Source: Vespa crabro (Eukaryota; Arthropoda; Insecta; Hymenoptera; Vespidae). Taken from it: a stretch of DNA of 64,000 bases. The position numbers were made by a program, and so were the translations under genes. This document shows, one piece after another, positions 51,668-63,891 of the stretch. Within the stretch, counting starts at the first letter, position 1, and the number at the start of each line of letters is the position of its first letter. The DNA lies in NCBI RefSeq assembly GCF_910589235.1, contig NC_060972.1, positions 5,116,899 to 5,180,898 on the forward strand, written 5' to 3'. Under the pieces are notes generated by a model. That model ran no database searches. It saw nothing but the letters and a program-made list of their open reading frames with translations, and had not been told where the DNA came from.

Positions 51668-52055
51668 GTATATGCATGAATATTCTTTTAAACATAAGTT
51701 CACCGCGCCTCTTTCTTTAATTATCCATCGTCTTTACTTATCGCAAATGCCCACGCGATGAACTCTTTTTTAAAATCCAGCTCTCCTTTATTTCGCTACT
51801 CACGAGAACGCGACTCGGGTACGTAATAAAGTAACACGCTGAGCAACATGATGGCGATCAAGGAAAGACGCTTGAGACGAGCGATCCAGACGAAGATGCG
51901 AAAGGTCTCATCCGAACGATCTGGAAGCCAGAAACGAGGAAGTCGAGATCGATTATTCGTCGCTTTCACTTACTGTCACCGTCAGTCCACATCTTCGCGT
52001 CGGCGCACTCCAGTCCGCCGACCAGCACGCCGAAAACGAAAGGCAGAAATTTCAT
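50065..52055 (-). CDS. Predicted secreted, cysteine-containing protein, unknown family
   Basis: I do not recognise this protein. Five coding exons on the minus strand join in frame: 51974-52055, 51014-51573, 50903-50940, 50497-50822 and 50065-50243 (1185 nt, 394 aa). The N-terminus MKFLPFVFGVLVGGLECADA is a good signal peptide, likely cut after Ala18 or Ala20. The mature part has a CC pair (Cys33-Cys34), single Cys residues in TICR, ESCLDL, KECTV and NSQCGN, and a late GGCPGTC and EIC, so disulfides are possible. Sequons NYS, NVS and NES are present. Residues 50-120 are rich in Arg and Ser with several dibasic or polybasic sites. A run of Thr from an (ACG)n tract precedes the last exon, which ends in DEWLYF. 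Exon 3 is only 38 nt; introns of 73 and 80 bp flank it. The donor of exon 2 (GTTAAT) is weak. The model rests on phase agreement at four junctions. The secreted nature is inferred; function is unknown. Confidence 0.65.
50414..50496 (-). other. Alternative read-through 3' end of the secreted-protein gene
   Basis: If the donor GTACGT at 50491-50496 is not used, exon 4 reads on through STSMARQTIRGYDK to a stop at 50414-50416 with a hydrophobic tail (FIFFLSFSFFI). That form would lack the GGCPGTC end and have 362 residues. It may simply be unspliced intron. Confidence 0.3.
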
Positions 52056-53471
52056 AATCGGCCCGATGCTGTCGCGCCGCTATTTTCTTATTTTTCTTTT
52101 CTTTCTTTTCTTTTCTTTTCCTTATTTTTTTTTCTCGCTTAACGTGGTACGATGCGCCTCCTTTCGAACCTCATTGTGTCTCTTTTGTCCGAAGGACAAG
52201 CATTTACGAGAATACTCACCGAACGAATCGAGCTGACGTTTCTCTTCTTCGTTCCCTCGGTCTTTCGACCGATCATAAGATTCGATAGTTTTCGATCGAT
52301 CCATCGATCATCATTTCCTAATCATAACCTCGTTAAAACTAACTCACATTTATTCCGATTAGGATGAAGGAGGATATGTTATTATGACTAAAGCTCGGCG
52401 AATAGAATTGAGATGAAAACTCTTTATTTAGAATTTAAATCTTCGGCTGAGATTTTTCAACAAAATACACATAGGTACGCTTTCAATTCAACAGACGACG
52501 CGTTAGGTACACATCTAATATATCTTTATTATTATGCCCCGAATACTATACAGTATAATACAAAGTAAATGCTTTATATAGTTGGAGCATTTTTGCTACA
52601 GCTTAACAAGTACTACACACACGTATTACGTATACGAGGAGGTATTTTGTACGAGTTAGCAAAAACTTTTGGAAGAGAGTGATGATTGGTCGATGTGCAG
52701 GATACATTAACAATAAGCGAAGATACACGCCACTAACTACGCGCAAGGGATATGCTATATTCTTCTATAACGTAACGTCGATTTTTCAACATCGGTGGAT
52801 CGTAAGCTTATCTCTTTCTTTCTTTGCTTCCTTTTCCTTTGGTCTTCGCCGAAACGTCATAAATATTCTGCCTCGACATTAAAGATTACGTCGATACTTT
52901 GATCGCTCTTCCGAAAGGTGTTCGTACGCAAAAAAGAACGAAAAAAAAAAAAAGAAAAAAGAAGCTTTCGAGCGTGTTTAGTCTTATTACTAACTCTGCG
53001 ACACATATATGGAAAGATTTACAGTGTTCGCAGTGAGACGCAACAGACATAACGAAATTGATAAAGACCTTACTGGGAAAGAAACCAAAGAGAGAAATCT
53101 AATACGGTATTATTTGTATTATTATAAAATATTGGTTAGAAATACGAGTATATGATGGATTATATTAACGCAAAGTATAGGTGGGTACACGCGAAAAAAT
53201 AAAAGCCTTAGGTAGGGCCGTTGAAGCTCGACGCGACGAGCTACGATTTTTCGCTGAAAAGTCGGACAAAGACGTAGCACGTGATTTCTGACGAATCAAC
53301 GACGGTCTCGCCAATGAAAAGGGCCTTCTCGCTCTCGCTCGCGACTTTTACCAATGACGTGGAAAATTAGATTGGCATAGTCGACCTTGGTAACGCACGT
53401 ATCCTTCCTATTCGCACTCACTTTCGTTCGAGTATCCGTATTATAAGGACATTAGTGTCCTATAAATTCAG

Positions 53472-53477
53472 TTTATT
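53472..53477 (-). terminator. Possible poly(A) signal AATAAA for TH
   Basis: The minus strand reads AATAAA about 730 nt beyond the TH stop codon. Other candidates follow further on, for example at 52423-52428. Which is used, and so the 3' UTR length, cannot be told from sequence. Confidence 0.3.
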
Positions 53478-53719
53478 TTCTTTCTTTTTTAATGGATCTC
53501 CGTCGCGTACCCGGCTACAACTCTGCAATGAATTATGATTAGATAACTTTATACAAAAATGAGGACAAGTTCGATGCGTGGGCGGACGAGAATGATAGGG
53601 GTGACAAAAAAAATTCTTTATCGTACCCGGAAGGTCTCTAAAGTAAAGGAAGAATCTTACAAAGCGCGGCGGGATAAACTTAAGGAACTCGAGAAAGTCC
53701 TAATTTCGATAACGACTTT

Positions 53720-53720
<1 letters not shown>

Positions 53721-53783
<63 letters not shown>
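53721..53783 (+). repeat. 63-bp (CT)n microsatellite
   Basis: The longest pure CT tract in the window, about 31 units, 0.4 kb beyond the TH stop codon and so possibly within the TH 3' UTR as (GA)n. Confidence 0.95.
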
Positions 53784-53786
<3 letters not shown>

Positions 53787-53968
53787 CTTTCTCTCCCATT
53801 TCCAATAACAAAACCCATTAGGATTTTTTTCGCGAAACTTGGCAGCTTTGATCCTTTCGAACGTTACTTTTATCTATCCTATTTGACACAATGGATAGGT
53901 AGGTAGGTAGGTAGGTACGTAAATCGGCAAGAAAAACGGAGCATGCTCCGGGATTGCTACGGGAATGG

Positions 53969-54002
53969 TACGAGAGTGCAACGAGAGTGCAACGAGAGTG
54001 CA
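53969..54002 (+). repeat. Three copies of an 11-bp unit
   Basis: Tandem copies of GAGAGTGCAAC, perfect except at the end of the last copy. Confidence 0.9.
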
Positions 54003-54208
54003 AGAAAATTCCCTCTCAAAGGACCGTTTATCTTGGGCAACGTCTACGGACAAGAAGCGCTACTTTCTGTATACGATAGGTTAAGGATTAAAAGAAGAAG
54101 AAAAAAGAGAAGGAAAAAGAAAAGAGAGAAAAAGGAAAAAAAGAAGGAGAATAAACGTATATCGCAATAATCGTGCGAGTGAGAGTCGGTTCCTTAATCG
54201 GTTTTCTC

Positions 54209-54948
54209 TTACGCGGCAAAGTTACGCTTGATTTTGTCGATAGCGTTGGTAAGATGGGCCATGTCGGTATTCAGCTGTGAAAGTACTCCCTCCAACCTGT
54301 CGACCGTGTCGAGAACTTCAACGCGCTGCGTGTGTGGATTAAACCTGACCTCGAACGGCCGGCTCATGGCTGACACCTGAAACATTCGAGCGGAATGCTG
54401 TTTTGGTTCCGGCTCTTACGAAAGTCCTAACTTTAAGACTACGTAAACGAAATATGTCAATATGTAAACGCGTTTTATGTCAACATTGCATTCGAGGTAC
54501 AGCATTTTTTAATTTTTCGTTCGATGACAACAACTCACCCAACGACGGAACTTTTCCTTGGCATCTTCGAAGCTCTCGGCGACAAAGTATATAGGCTGGT
54601 ACTCCTGATCCTGATACTTTTGAACGGCTGTGGTCGTTGGCTCAAAAGGTCGATGCTCGCACTTGTCACTCAGAGCATGAAGCAATTCGCCGTAAGCAGA
54701 CAAGAGACCTGCTCCGTAAGCCTTCACCTCTCCACCCTCCATGCAGAGTCCAAATTCGACGGTGAACCAGTAAATGGTCGAGAGTTTTTCGATTTCCTCA
54801 TCAGAGGCACCGAGCGAGGCCAGACCGATCTCTTGCGAGAATTGAGCGAAACTTGGGTCGGCCAGCAGAGGCATGTGTCCTAAGAGCTCGTGAATGCAGT
54901 CTCTATAGAGAAGAAAAGGATATTGTTATTCGAAGACTATTCGAAGGC

Positions 54949-54990
<42 letters not shown>

Positions 54991-55359
54991 GCTTGCTTTT
55001 GACAGGGAGCTCGATAGAAGCTACAAGTTGGTCGTTTCTCAAAATCAAGGGACGAACGAGGAAAGAGAGTTCGCAACTGGGCGCAAGTGAGTTATCAGCG
55101 ACATCGTATCGTTAAAAGCCTATTAGAGTTCCATTACCAGCTTAGAGAAGCGTGGTAATAACGTTACAGGACCTCCCTTCCATTCTCGTACATCTCCCTC
55201 TCTCCTTGTACATGTACACGCGCGCGCGCGCGCGCACACACACACACATATATATATACATATATGTACACACGCTACGTATCGATCGAAGCTATCGCTG
55301 TCCCGTACAAAAATAATAGCGATTGATTTTATCGAGAAACAGCAAAGACTCGATTTATA

Positions 55360-55394
<35 letters not shown>

Positions 55395-58284
55395 ATCATA
55401 GGTAGAAAAGGGATACTCACGGTTCAGGCGTGTGGTACGGGCTGTTGATGTGGCGAACGTATTGCGTACTTTGGAAGACTCTAAAAGCGAGACTCGAAAG
55501 GAAATCCCTGGCGGTGAGCAGTCCAGCGGCTGGTCGCAGAGTGAATCCTGTATTCTTTTGCAGGAAATTACTGACTTCCTGTAACTGGGGTATACGATGG
55601 CTCTCGAAAATCTTTTCCTCTTGGAGCTTCTTGAAGACTCTTTGATATTCGACACAAGCGTGTTTAGGTACCAAATCGACGACGGTATTGAAGACGCGAG
55701 ACCAAGTATCGTTCTCGACCTCGGTATATGGGATGGAGGGAATAGGATCGCCGTACTTGTAGGCAAAGGCTATCTCAGCGATGACCTTCCTACGAGCTCG
55801 ATATTCTTTATCAGCGAAGCCAGGATGGTTCATGTCGAGATCCGGTTCGTACTTTGTCATCAAATGATTGCAATTGTCAAGATCTGAAGCATGGCGGGGG
55901 AACCACGGATCCTTGACGCTGACGGAATTGTCCATGAGCAAAGTCACGCCATCCAACGAGGAACTTTGCCTAAGATTTCGAATCAATTGAAGGAGACATT
56001 GTTTCGTCATGTCGACTTTTACCAGGACGTCGAATTGGTGACCTTCCTTTTTCGACGGTCTCGATTCTACATGAGTAACCGTACCCTTGAAATTCTCAAT
56101 GGTCTTTAGGATCCTAGCCAGAGAGCTTATGCCTTCGCGCAAACGAAGCACCAGCGCGGCTTTTTGCACAACATGCTCGCTCTCCGGACTCTCGGCTATC
56201 GCTTTTGCGAGCACCACTTCCTCTTCCGTAAGTCCAGCGTCTGTCGAGAACAACGTTTCTCTCTTTTATCTTTTCCATAATTTGATATTAGAGTCGAGCA
56301 ACGTTAAATAAGATTACAAAAATCGGAAAAAGAGAATAAAAATATCTTTGCGTTCTACAAAGGGTTCTATCGAGTGATTTTATCATTTCCTATCTATCAA
56401 AGGACCTTAATAGAAATTTTCTTCCTCTCCCTCTCTCTCTCCCTCTCTCTCTCTCTCTCGGTCTCTTTATCTCTGCGAGCATTCTCGAGTGACAAAGCAA
56501 CGAACTATAATAATCGCGCGATTCGTAGTCCATTTCCGACAGAGCTCTCTGTCGTCAGCTGCAACGGTGGGGGTGAGTGGTTGGGAAAAAGAAGTAAAGT
56601 GGTTCTCGTTGTTAAGCGCGAACGTGCCGACTTCGCGGACAGAGATGAAAATACGAGAAGAAATAACCGTTTTATACGTTTATAGCTCTCGAATGCCGAG
56701 TGACCTCGCAAGAACGTCGCGTCGCCTTTTAAAAAGGATCTCTCTCTCTCTCTCTCTCCCTCTCCCTCTCTCTCTTTCCTCGAACGATAATACGATTCTA
56801 AATGCACGAAAGAACTTGGAAAGAGAACCGCTCGTCGAGTCAATTCACGCGAGCGAGTGTCGACGAGCCAGCACTTGACTCGACTCACTTTGGTCCGGTA
56901 AATATCCTCGACAATGACCCTCGTTTCACCCTCGTTTCACCCTCGTTTCACCCTCCATTTACCCCGACATCCTCTTTTCCGCTATTTCTTCGTTCGCTCT
57001 ATCAGTCCTTCCCTCCATCGAAGCTCCATCGTGCAAATTTCGCGATAAATTGCTAATATAATATCACTCGATTTCTTTTATTCTCTTTTTACCGAAATAT
57101 AACTATTGCACTTACCGTCGTCGTAATCGTCGTCGGGCTTCCCTTCGCTATCCGATGAGGCCTCCGCTTTAGCTTCTGAAAGTGAGAAACGTAACGTGCT
57201 CATGCCGACGTGCCACTGACAACATTTATTTCATTTTTTGTTTGCTTCCCTTTCTTCTTACCTCCTTCCTTGCTCGCGCATATAAGCGTCTCGCCTTGTT
57301 CCTCGTCGCTCGACGCGTCCACGTAAATCTCATCGTTTCCTTCTTGTTGCTCTTGAGTGGATAAAGGATCGGCACTAGTGTCTGTTTAACGATAAACACG
57401 ACGTACGTGTCATGCAACATCGATACTATTCTATTCTACCGTATAAGCAATATAGAACGAACGGAGAAGATTGAAAGCGTACATTTAGGAAAAATCGATA
57501 AATACGTAGATTAGTAGCCTTTGGTACTTACCATTCGCTCGTTGCCGTGCCTCTTCGAGCACGCTTTGTTTAGTCTGTTTGACGACTAATGTTTCAAAAC
57601 GAGCGTCGTCCACGAGCGAACGACGTCGCGCTGGATAACCATTCTGCAAGAAATAAGAAAATATTTCGAATTAAAATCATGCGTCTCGCATCGTTGATTT
57701 TTATCGAACGAGAAGAAAATCCTCGTAAAGGTTTTACGAATTGAAAAGGAATGTAGAAGAAGTTCGTCGGTGCTTTGAGACTTTTGAGAGAACTTTGTCG
57801 TCGAAAGAGAAAAGTCGTACCTAAAGTCCCGATTTCAAAGGAACGACGCGATAACAAAGAGAACCGAGAGATAACGGAAATGAATTTCCTGGCCGTCCTT
57901 CCGGCTGTTGCCGAAGGATCGGAAATGAATTAATCCTGACCGTTCTAAGTAAGAAGCTCAAAGAGGTCCCTGGCGACTAGCGAGATATCCTCTTTTCCTG
58001 AGAACTCGCGTCCCCGTTCTTCTTCAATCGACGAATATTACTCCTGATCGTATTTCCTGATCGTATTCACCGTCCATTTCCCAATTGATCAGGCATCAAT
58101 TTGTGATTTTGCGCGCACAAATGATTTTTGCGACCAAATGCGATTTGAAGAAAACGTTTAACGATCGATCGATCGTCGCAAACTGGGCCAAGTAATTTAT
58201 CGACTTACGCCGGCACATTAAGTTGGCATCGATAGAAGACCAGCGTGATTGTCGAAGAAGACAAACGCGCGTGCGTTCGCATTC

Positions 58285-58318
<34 letters not shown>

Positions 58319-59394
58319 CTTCCAGCTAATAGCCAAAGCTATCTCGCGTAATCCTTTGGACGATTGAAAAATAAAAAATAGGAAAAAAAAAGAGAAAAAA
58401 AGAAAAAGAGATCGCGGAATGTCGCGTATGACCTAGAGCAATTGTACGAGCCCCGTGTTCGAGGAGGCTAAAGAAATGGCCTCGAATCGAAGCGAGTCGA
58501 GTAATCACCGACGCAACGATGCCAGACGCAAATTAATGGATTCTTTCTGAAACGGCGAATCAAATATCATATCTTGAGATAACACCTCTAGACCTGTCGC
58601 TTCGTTAAATTTCATTTACTTAAAGCTAAAAAATTAATATCTCACGAGGACTCGATAAGACGTGCCATCCTCGAGATCATAATCGGGCAAAGCGATCAAA
58701 GCGATATCCCGCGATAATGTATACCTCCGGAGAGTATAAAAACTGGCCAGCTCAAGGTGAGATGAGATCGAGAAGCGCGAAAAAAGAGCAAAATCGCGAG
58801 AGAGCTAGATCGTGGTGACAAGTTGCGCGATCGTTATGCATAATGTATCTCGAACGTCGCCATTCGCACGGATTGATTTTTTTTTCCTTTCCAGAGCCGA
58901 TATCCCTCGCGGAGAGAGAGAGAGAGAGAGAGCAGAGGAGATCGACGAAAGGAATCCAACGATCGCGCCCGCGCTCGCGAGAACCGCTATTCAAATACAG
59001 CCAATTAGCAGTCTCGAATAATTAACATGCCGATGAAGGTGTGCACGAAGGTGTGCTCGTAAACGTTTTAATGTCCATGTCCGGTATTATACTCCAATTT
59101 TTTTTCTATCATCTATCCTCGGCTCGCTTGACGTTTCAACGCGAGACCTTCCCTCTCTCTCTCTCTCTCTGTCATGCACACACAAACCAACATCGAGCAA
59201 TAACGTTAAACGCATAAAGGAATAACGTTACAGTAAGGAGCAACGTTCAGTGTTTATCTCTTCGCTATTTTACAGTCCCTCTCTCCTTTATTCTCATATT
59301 TATGATATATATATATATATATTCTTAATTATCATGCGTTAAACGAGACCGAACGATTTTGCAATAAGGTATACCAAATGATCGCTGAATCGTG

Positions 59395-59440
<46 letters not shown>

Positions 59441-60197
59441 AAACAACAAAACCGATATCTCCGAGCTGCGTACATCGCGTACTATCGCGACATTTCGATG
59501 GTAAAGATACATCGAGATCTCGATTGTAAGGAGCCAAGGTCATATCTTCGCGCACCCTAGCTTCTACCGGACACAATCCGATCGTAGCCCGATTCTACAC
59601 GATCCGATCGGGTGGCCAGATATGGGCGCGTGCAAGTTCCGTTCGAATGAGTCACGGGTCCACCACCGTTCATGTCTCGTTATCGATAGTGCTGCTGGTG
59701 GTACGGTAGAGACCGATAGATCGCTAAAAAAAACACGAGTTTCTCGAGTTTCGTTCGTGATCAAGCTCGTAACGATGTTAAAACCACAGGCAGTTAGGTT
59801 GCACATGAAATGCACGTACATGTAGGTGATTCGCACCTATCTGCCACTCAAGGTTCATGTAATGACTAAACACGCGAGTATTAACGAGAATGCATGATCT
59901 ACGAACGAAAAGGACGTCGAGTCGTATCCGTCAAAGAGATGCTACAATCGCGTCTACAATCGCGTCTACGTTCGCCTCTGCGATCGCTAATCGTTCCTTT
60001 CCTTTCCGACGCATTCATTCTTCCAACGATCGTTCCTATTATTTTCCCATTTCCTCTATGCTTACTTTCCTCTTGCTTACTTTTCTTGTACTTTTTCAAT
60101 TCATGCAAATTTATGCGACGACGGATCTGGTCGTCGAACCAGATCGATCGATCCGACCGATCTATGTGGATATAAATAATTAAATAAATAAATATAT

Positions 60198-60263
<66 letters not shown>

Positions 60264-60949
60264 AGGAAAAAATCTTTCTATTCTTTCTATTCTTTCCTCC
60301 GTCCGACACAACTTGTTCCCTTTAAACGACCAATTGTACAATTACATCAATAATAATGGAAGGAGTTACATGGATTGTCTTGGTTTTCTTTTTTCTTTCT
60401 TTTTCTCGAAAGAAGGAACGGGGGAGAGAGAGAGGAGTCGCGAATATCATAATTAATAATACGTGTTCACAAGTAGAAAATTATATATGAATGTAGAATC
60501 GAAGTTTCCTCGTAAGCAAAGTACTTATGGCTTTACGTAATTCATCCAGGCATCGATAAAATCTTTTTAAAGTCGAAAAAAATTGGTTGCCGATCGAGTA
60601 AACTCACTCGGACGGACACATTAGTAGTTACGGTTTATTTACGGTTTGGTTAGTCATCGACGAAACGATTTCCCATTTGCAATACGACTTTAAATAGACA
60701 TAACGCCGAGATAATCCTTTCATGAGGAATAACGAAATCAAGAGAAAGAAGGAAAAGAAACGTAGGAATCGTCTCGCTCGTATCGCTTATCGGGCTCGTC
60801 AACGGTCATTACGCGTCGAACGCTAACGGACGCAATTTGTTTGCGTCAATGACGAGACCTTTGTAAAGATAATATCGAAATACGGTAAAAGGAAACGGTT
60901 TGCAAGTTTTATCTCCTTTTGCCTTGTTCCACGTAGCTACCTAGGTGTG

Positions 60950-61005
<56 letters not shown>

Positions 61006-61542
61006 TACATACATACATGTACACAGGCGCATTGGAAAGAGACGATGGTGTTTTTTCATGACGGACCTATGCGGGAATTTCACTTGCGTTGACGGCGAAC
61101 ACGAGACGCGAAGAAAAAGCGGGATACGTAAATATAAAGGAAATAAACGCTCAAAGAGGCATCTCTCACGCAATTATTCGTTGGTTCTTGCGAAAGTTAC
61201 CGAGACACAAGCGCAAAAGTCACGTATATTTGCAAAGCTAACGTTACGTAGGATCCACTCGCATTCAATGAGAATGCAACGCGCGACCGAATTTACGCGC
61301 ATTGAAATCTCCAAACTAACCGCTACGAGGGATCGTTTCGGCTTACAGCGACCGTTTCTTTCTAACGCGATTAATCGACTTTTACTCGATATTTCCTGAA
61401 TATTTCACATTCTATTTTCTTCAACCTTTAACATCCAATACCATCGTATCTACGAAAAAAGATGTAGGTAACTTACCTCGATGCTGTAAGACTTTTTAAT
61501 GGCGAAGAGTTCGCGGTTTTTTTGAGCTGCTGCGACGGCCAT
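54209..61542 (-). CDS. TH: Tyrosine 3-monooxygenase (tyrosine hydroxylase, pale orthologue)
   Basis: Tetrahydrobiopterin- and iron-dependent enzyme converting tyrosine to L-DOPA, the rate-limiting step for dopamine and for cuticle tanning and melanin catechols in insects; cytosolic homotetramer. Coding exons on the minus strand: 61477-61542, 57532-57643, 57262-57381, 57116-57175, 55421-56240, 54539-54902 and 54209-54376. All have GT/AG borders and matching phases, giving 1710 nt (569 aa). The start MAVAAAQKNRELFAIKK matches the insect family start. A PKA-type site RRRS (Ser31) lies in the regulatory region. Iron ligands are visible as His397 and His402 in HELLGH and Glu442 in YWFTVEFG, with the family spacing. 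The C-terminus is the leucine-zipper tetramerisation helix (from about VEVLDTVDRLEGVL to NFAA). Exons 3 and 4 are probable cassettes; without them the protein is 509 aa, close to the two Drosophila lengths (508 and 579). Identity is near certain; minor splice details less so. Confidence 0.97.
55362..55394 (+). repeat. (GTC)n repeat in TH intron
   Basis: About eleven GTC units in the intron between TH exons 5 and 6, close to the exon 5 donor at 55420. The intron also holds (CT)n at 54951-54985 and a CG/CA run at 55218-55248. Confidence 0.95.
56921..56953 (+). repeat. Three copies of an 11-bp unit in TH intron
   Basis: Perfect tandem copies of TCGTTTCACCC in the intron between TH exons 4 and 5. 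Confidence 0.9.
57116..57175 (-). other. TH: TH coding exon 4, acidic segment, probable cassette exon
   Basis: This 60-nt exon lies between an acceptor ending CACTTTCAG and a donor GTAAG. It has the same phase at both ends as exon 3, so it can be skipped alone or with exon 3. It encodes AKAEASSDSEGKPDDDYDD. Joined to exon 5 it reads on into AGLTEEEVVLAKAIAESPE, the known start of the conserved part of insect TH. Confidence 0.8.
57262..57381 (-). other. TH: TH coding exon 3, acidic segment, probable cassette exon
   Basis: This 120-nt exon has an acceptor ending TTAAACAG and a donor starting GTAAGAAG. It begins after one base of a codon and ends after one base of a codon, so skipping keeps the frame. 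It encodes a Glu/Asp/Ser-rich segment (for example NDEIYVDASSDEEQGE). In Drosophila an acidic insert in the regulatory domain is present only in the epidermal isoform. By analogy this exon should be included mainly in cuticle-forming tissue. The use is inferred; the phase symmetry and acidity are seen. Confidence 0.8.
57644..61476 (-). other. TH intron 1 (3.8 kb)
   Basis: This is the first intron of TH, between the exon ending ...KKSYSIE and the exon starting NGYPARRRS. It holds (TA)n tracts at 58291-58316, 60203-60261 and 60952-61008, and (GA)n at 58909-58931 and 59399-59437. An imperfect repeat of TACAATCGCGTC lies near 59942-59975. Open frames here run through the repeats and resemble nothing known. 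In insects TH regulatory elements can sit in the first intron. Confidence 0.75.
60203..60261 (+). repeat. (TA)n microsatellite in TH intron 1
   Basis: Nearly 30 TA units preceded by CATA units. A second long TA tract lies at 60952-61008. Confidence 0.95.
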
Positions 61543-61640
61543 TGCTTCCTTCAAACTCTCTCCTCTTTTATTCTTCGGAAAGCTTTGAATTTGTCTGCCC
61601 CTTTTTTCTTTCCCTTCGTGTCGTCGTCGTACGCGTGGCC

Positions 61641-61648
61641 TGACGTAG
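61641..61648. promoter_or_regulatory. CRE-like TGACGTAG upstream of TH start
   Basis: TGACGTAG lies about 100 bp upstream of the TH start codon. A cAMP-response element close to the promoter is a known feature of vertebrate TH genes. Here it is a one-mismatch site, and the TH transcription start is not visible, so the functional link is a guess. Confidence 0.2.
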
Positions 61649-62198
61649 ATATTAGCCCTCGCGAAGCAGTAAACTGCAAGAGTCGTTTGAAACTCGTCGA
61701 AACTTTCTGCTTCTTCGAGAGCGTAGCGTTTCCCTCACTGCCTACAAAATGGCAAAGAGGATGTCGTGCTGGACCTGGAGGAACTTCAAAATGATGATTC
61801 CTTTTCTCTCTTTCTCTCACCCTCTCGCTTTTTATTCAATTACTACGTTATCGAGCTAAATAACGTGGGAAATGTTTATTCTCGAAACGAATGAATAAAA
61901 TGCTTCTAACGTTGTCCTCCTTCAGCCTCGATATCCGTAATGCCTCCTTGTATTTTAGGACTCGACGAAAAGGACGAGCAGACACGAAAAAGATGAGACA
62001 GCGTGTGTCTCCGTTTCTATTTCGTAAAGTCCTCTTTGGACGAAGCGTACGAGCGAATGCGTCTACGGGGCGGATTGCCGCGGCATATAAACGTTGCCTC
62101 CCTTCACCGCGCCAGCTAATACCGGGGTCAGGGGTGCCCCCACCTCACCCCACCACGAGGTTTCGGGTGGTCCATCGACTACAGTCTCGCAGTCGCCG

Positions 62199-62248
62199 CC
62201 GACGCCGCCGCCACCACCACCACCACCACCACCACCACCACCACCACC
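62199..62248 (+). repeat. (CCA)n trinucleotide repeat
   Basis: CCG units grading into about thirteen CCA units, in a CpG-rich patch upstream of TH. Poly-Pro, poly-His and poly-Trp frames here are artefacts. Confidence 0.95.
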
Positions 62249-63891
62249 TACTCCACGCTCCGGCGCATCGCGTTCCTCCTCCCAAACCTCTCTCTCTCTC
62301 TTTCTCTCCCCCCCTTTCCTCTCGTCCTTCTAATGCGCGTACTTTCCATCGCCCTCTCCCCATCCCATGGGACTCTCCGTGACAATCGTCACTTTTTCAC
62401 CAATTCGCCATCTCTTTCCGAGTAAAAGAAAATCGATTCCAAACCCGATAGCGCGTAGGTTCATTATTTCTTTATCTTTATTCGGCCGAGATTACCTACA
62501 TACCTCGGTAGGTAAGTAATTATTATCCGTATAAGGAAGAAGGCAAACACAATGTCGATCATTTTGCACGTCTGTTCGATATTAGATAAAAAAAAAGTAC
62601 TGCTTCTATCTCGTACCAAGGATCAAAACGAATTATTCTTTTCCTCCATTCGCGAGCTATTTGCCCGAGAAAATGTCATATACAAACGTCATATACGTAC
62701 GCTAATTTCTCGTATGAGAAATTTGTAATAGATAAGTACATAGTTAAGAGTCGTAGATCAGCGATCGATTGCATTTCGGCATTTTCCATTAATCACGTAG
62801 ATATCTCGTAGATCGATTAATAGCGCTCTCCTTGAATATTCAGTCTCCTTGCAATTGTGCATAATTTGTATGCGATTAAAAATTCTTGAGCCTACATCGG
62901 TTCCGCGTTAGAAAACTCGTGCTCCTCCTATCGTACGATCTGATTTACGATCGGATAATAGATAAAACGCGCTACTTACGAAAGAAAGAAACAAATACGC
63001 AAATAAATACGTTCTATACCCTTCGTTCGTTCCTTTGCCATCCCCCTTACCTATTTCTCTATTTTTCGCGAATACCTTCCTCCCGAATCCCATTAGTCGA
63101 TGCTATTTTGCTCGGTTTCGCGATTATTTGCGATGATTCGCATGGAAGCCGTTAAAATCGCTATCGCACGCTTCGGCTATCGACGATGCGTACATATATA
63201 TACATATATATATATACATATGTATATCTATCTATGGAGAAATCAAACCTCGCTCAATCGGCCATCGGAATTCTTTCCTTCAAAAATACGAAAACACTTT
63301 CTAAAGCTTTAAGAAAAGTGAAATTCATAGCTAGGCTCGCGTTAATGATAACGACGAGTAATCGTCGAAAGGAAAGGATAATACGTAAATAATGGAAAAT
63401 TCTGTAAATTGGGAATTGAGTGAAAATGAGCCCAGCGTAGATGGTCTTATCGCAAAAGGTAGTAAAATTTTCCTCAATCGTCGGCACGCTACGACCGCTC
63501 GCACGTGTGCTCGTCGACGTCACGAATAATACGTCACGAGTAGTTGCGCCTGGAGGCGTGTATACGCGTCTCGGGAACTCCCAAGAGCCTTTAAAGCGAA
63601 TTCCGTTTATCCGACCAATCCGGCCGTACCAAGGATTCCCGAGACAGTACTTAATTTCCTCTAGCAATCGAGTTTCGTCGAAAGAAGCGAAAGAAATATC
63701 CATCTATTTTATATCGTTTCACGATGAGTCACAGATGGAAGATCATTGCGAACGTTGGAAATATAATATTTGCTCTTTTTAACAGCTTCACACAACAACG
63801 TCGATTCTTCTACGAAGTGCCGACCTAGGAACGCATACTATTACGTCTGCTTATTATTTATCTATGTCTCTCGAATTATTCGGAAAATCCG

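Larger units (their letters stand above)
52056..54208. other. Interval between TH and the secreted-protein gene
   Basis: This probably holds the TH 3' UTR on its right and the promoter and 5' UTR of the secreted-protein gene on its left. It contains a pyrimidine tract at 52085-52135, AT-rich DNA from 52380 to 53200, and a 6-6-6 inverted repeat AGCTCG/CGAGCT at 53225-53242. It also holds a 63-bp (CT)n tract at 53721-53783, a (GGTA)n run at 53892-53917 and three copies of an 11-bp unit at 53969-54002. No convincing coding exon was seen. Confidence 0.6.

Noticed and set aside
54524..56311. Plus-strand open frames across the TH exons
   Set aside because: Antisense shadows of the well-supported TH coding exons.
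61891..62382. 163-aa and related frames with poly-His or poly-Pro
   Set aside because: They are produced by the (CCA)n repeat in the CpG-rich region upstream of TH.
63254..63782. Overlapping frames of 149 aa (minus) and 113 aa (plus)
   Set aside because: They lie on opposite strands of the same DNA, with no motif to favour either. Could be an exon of a gene beyond the right edge, but unsupported.
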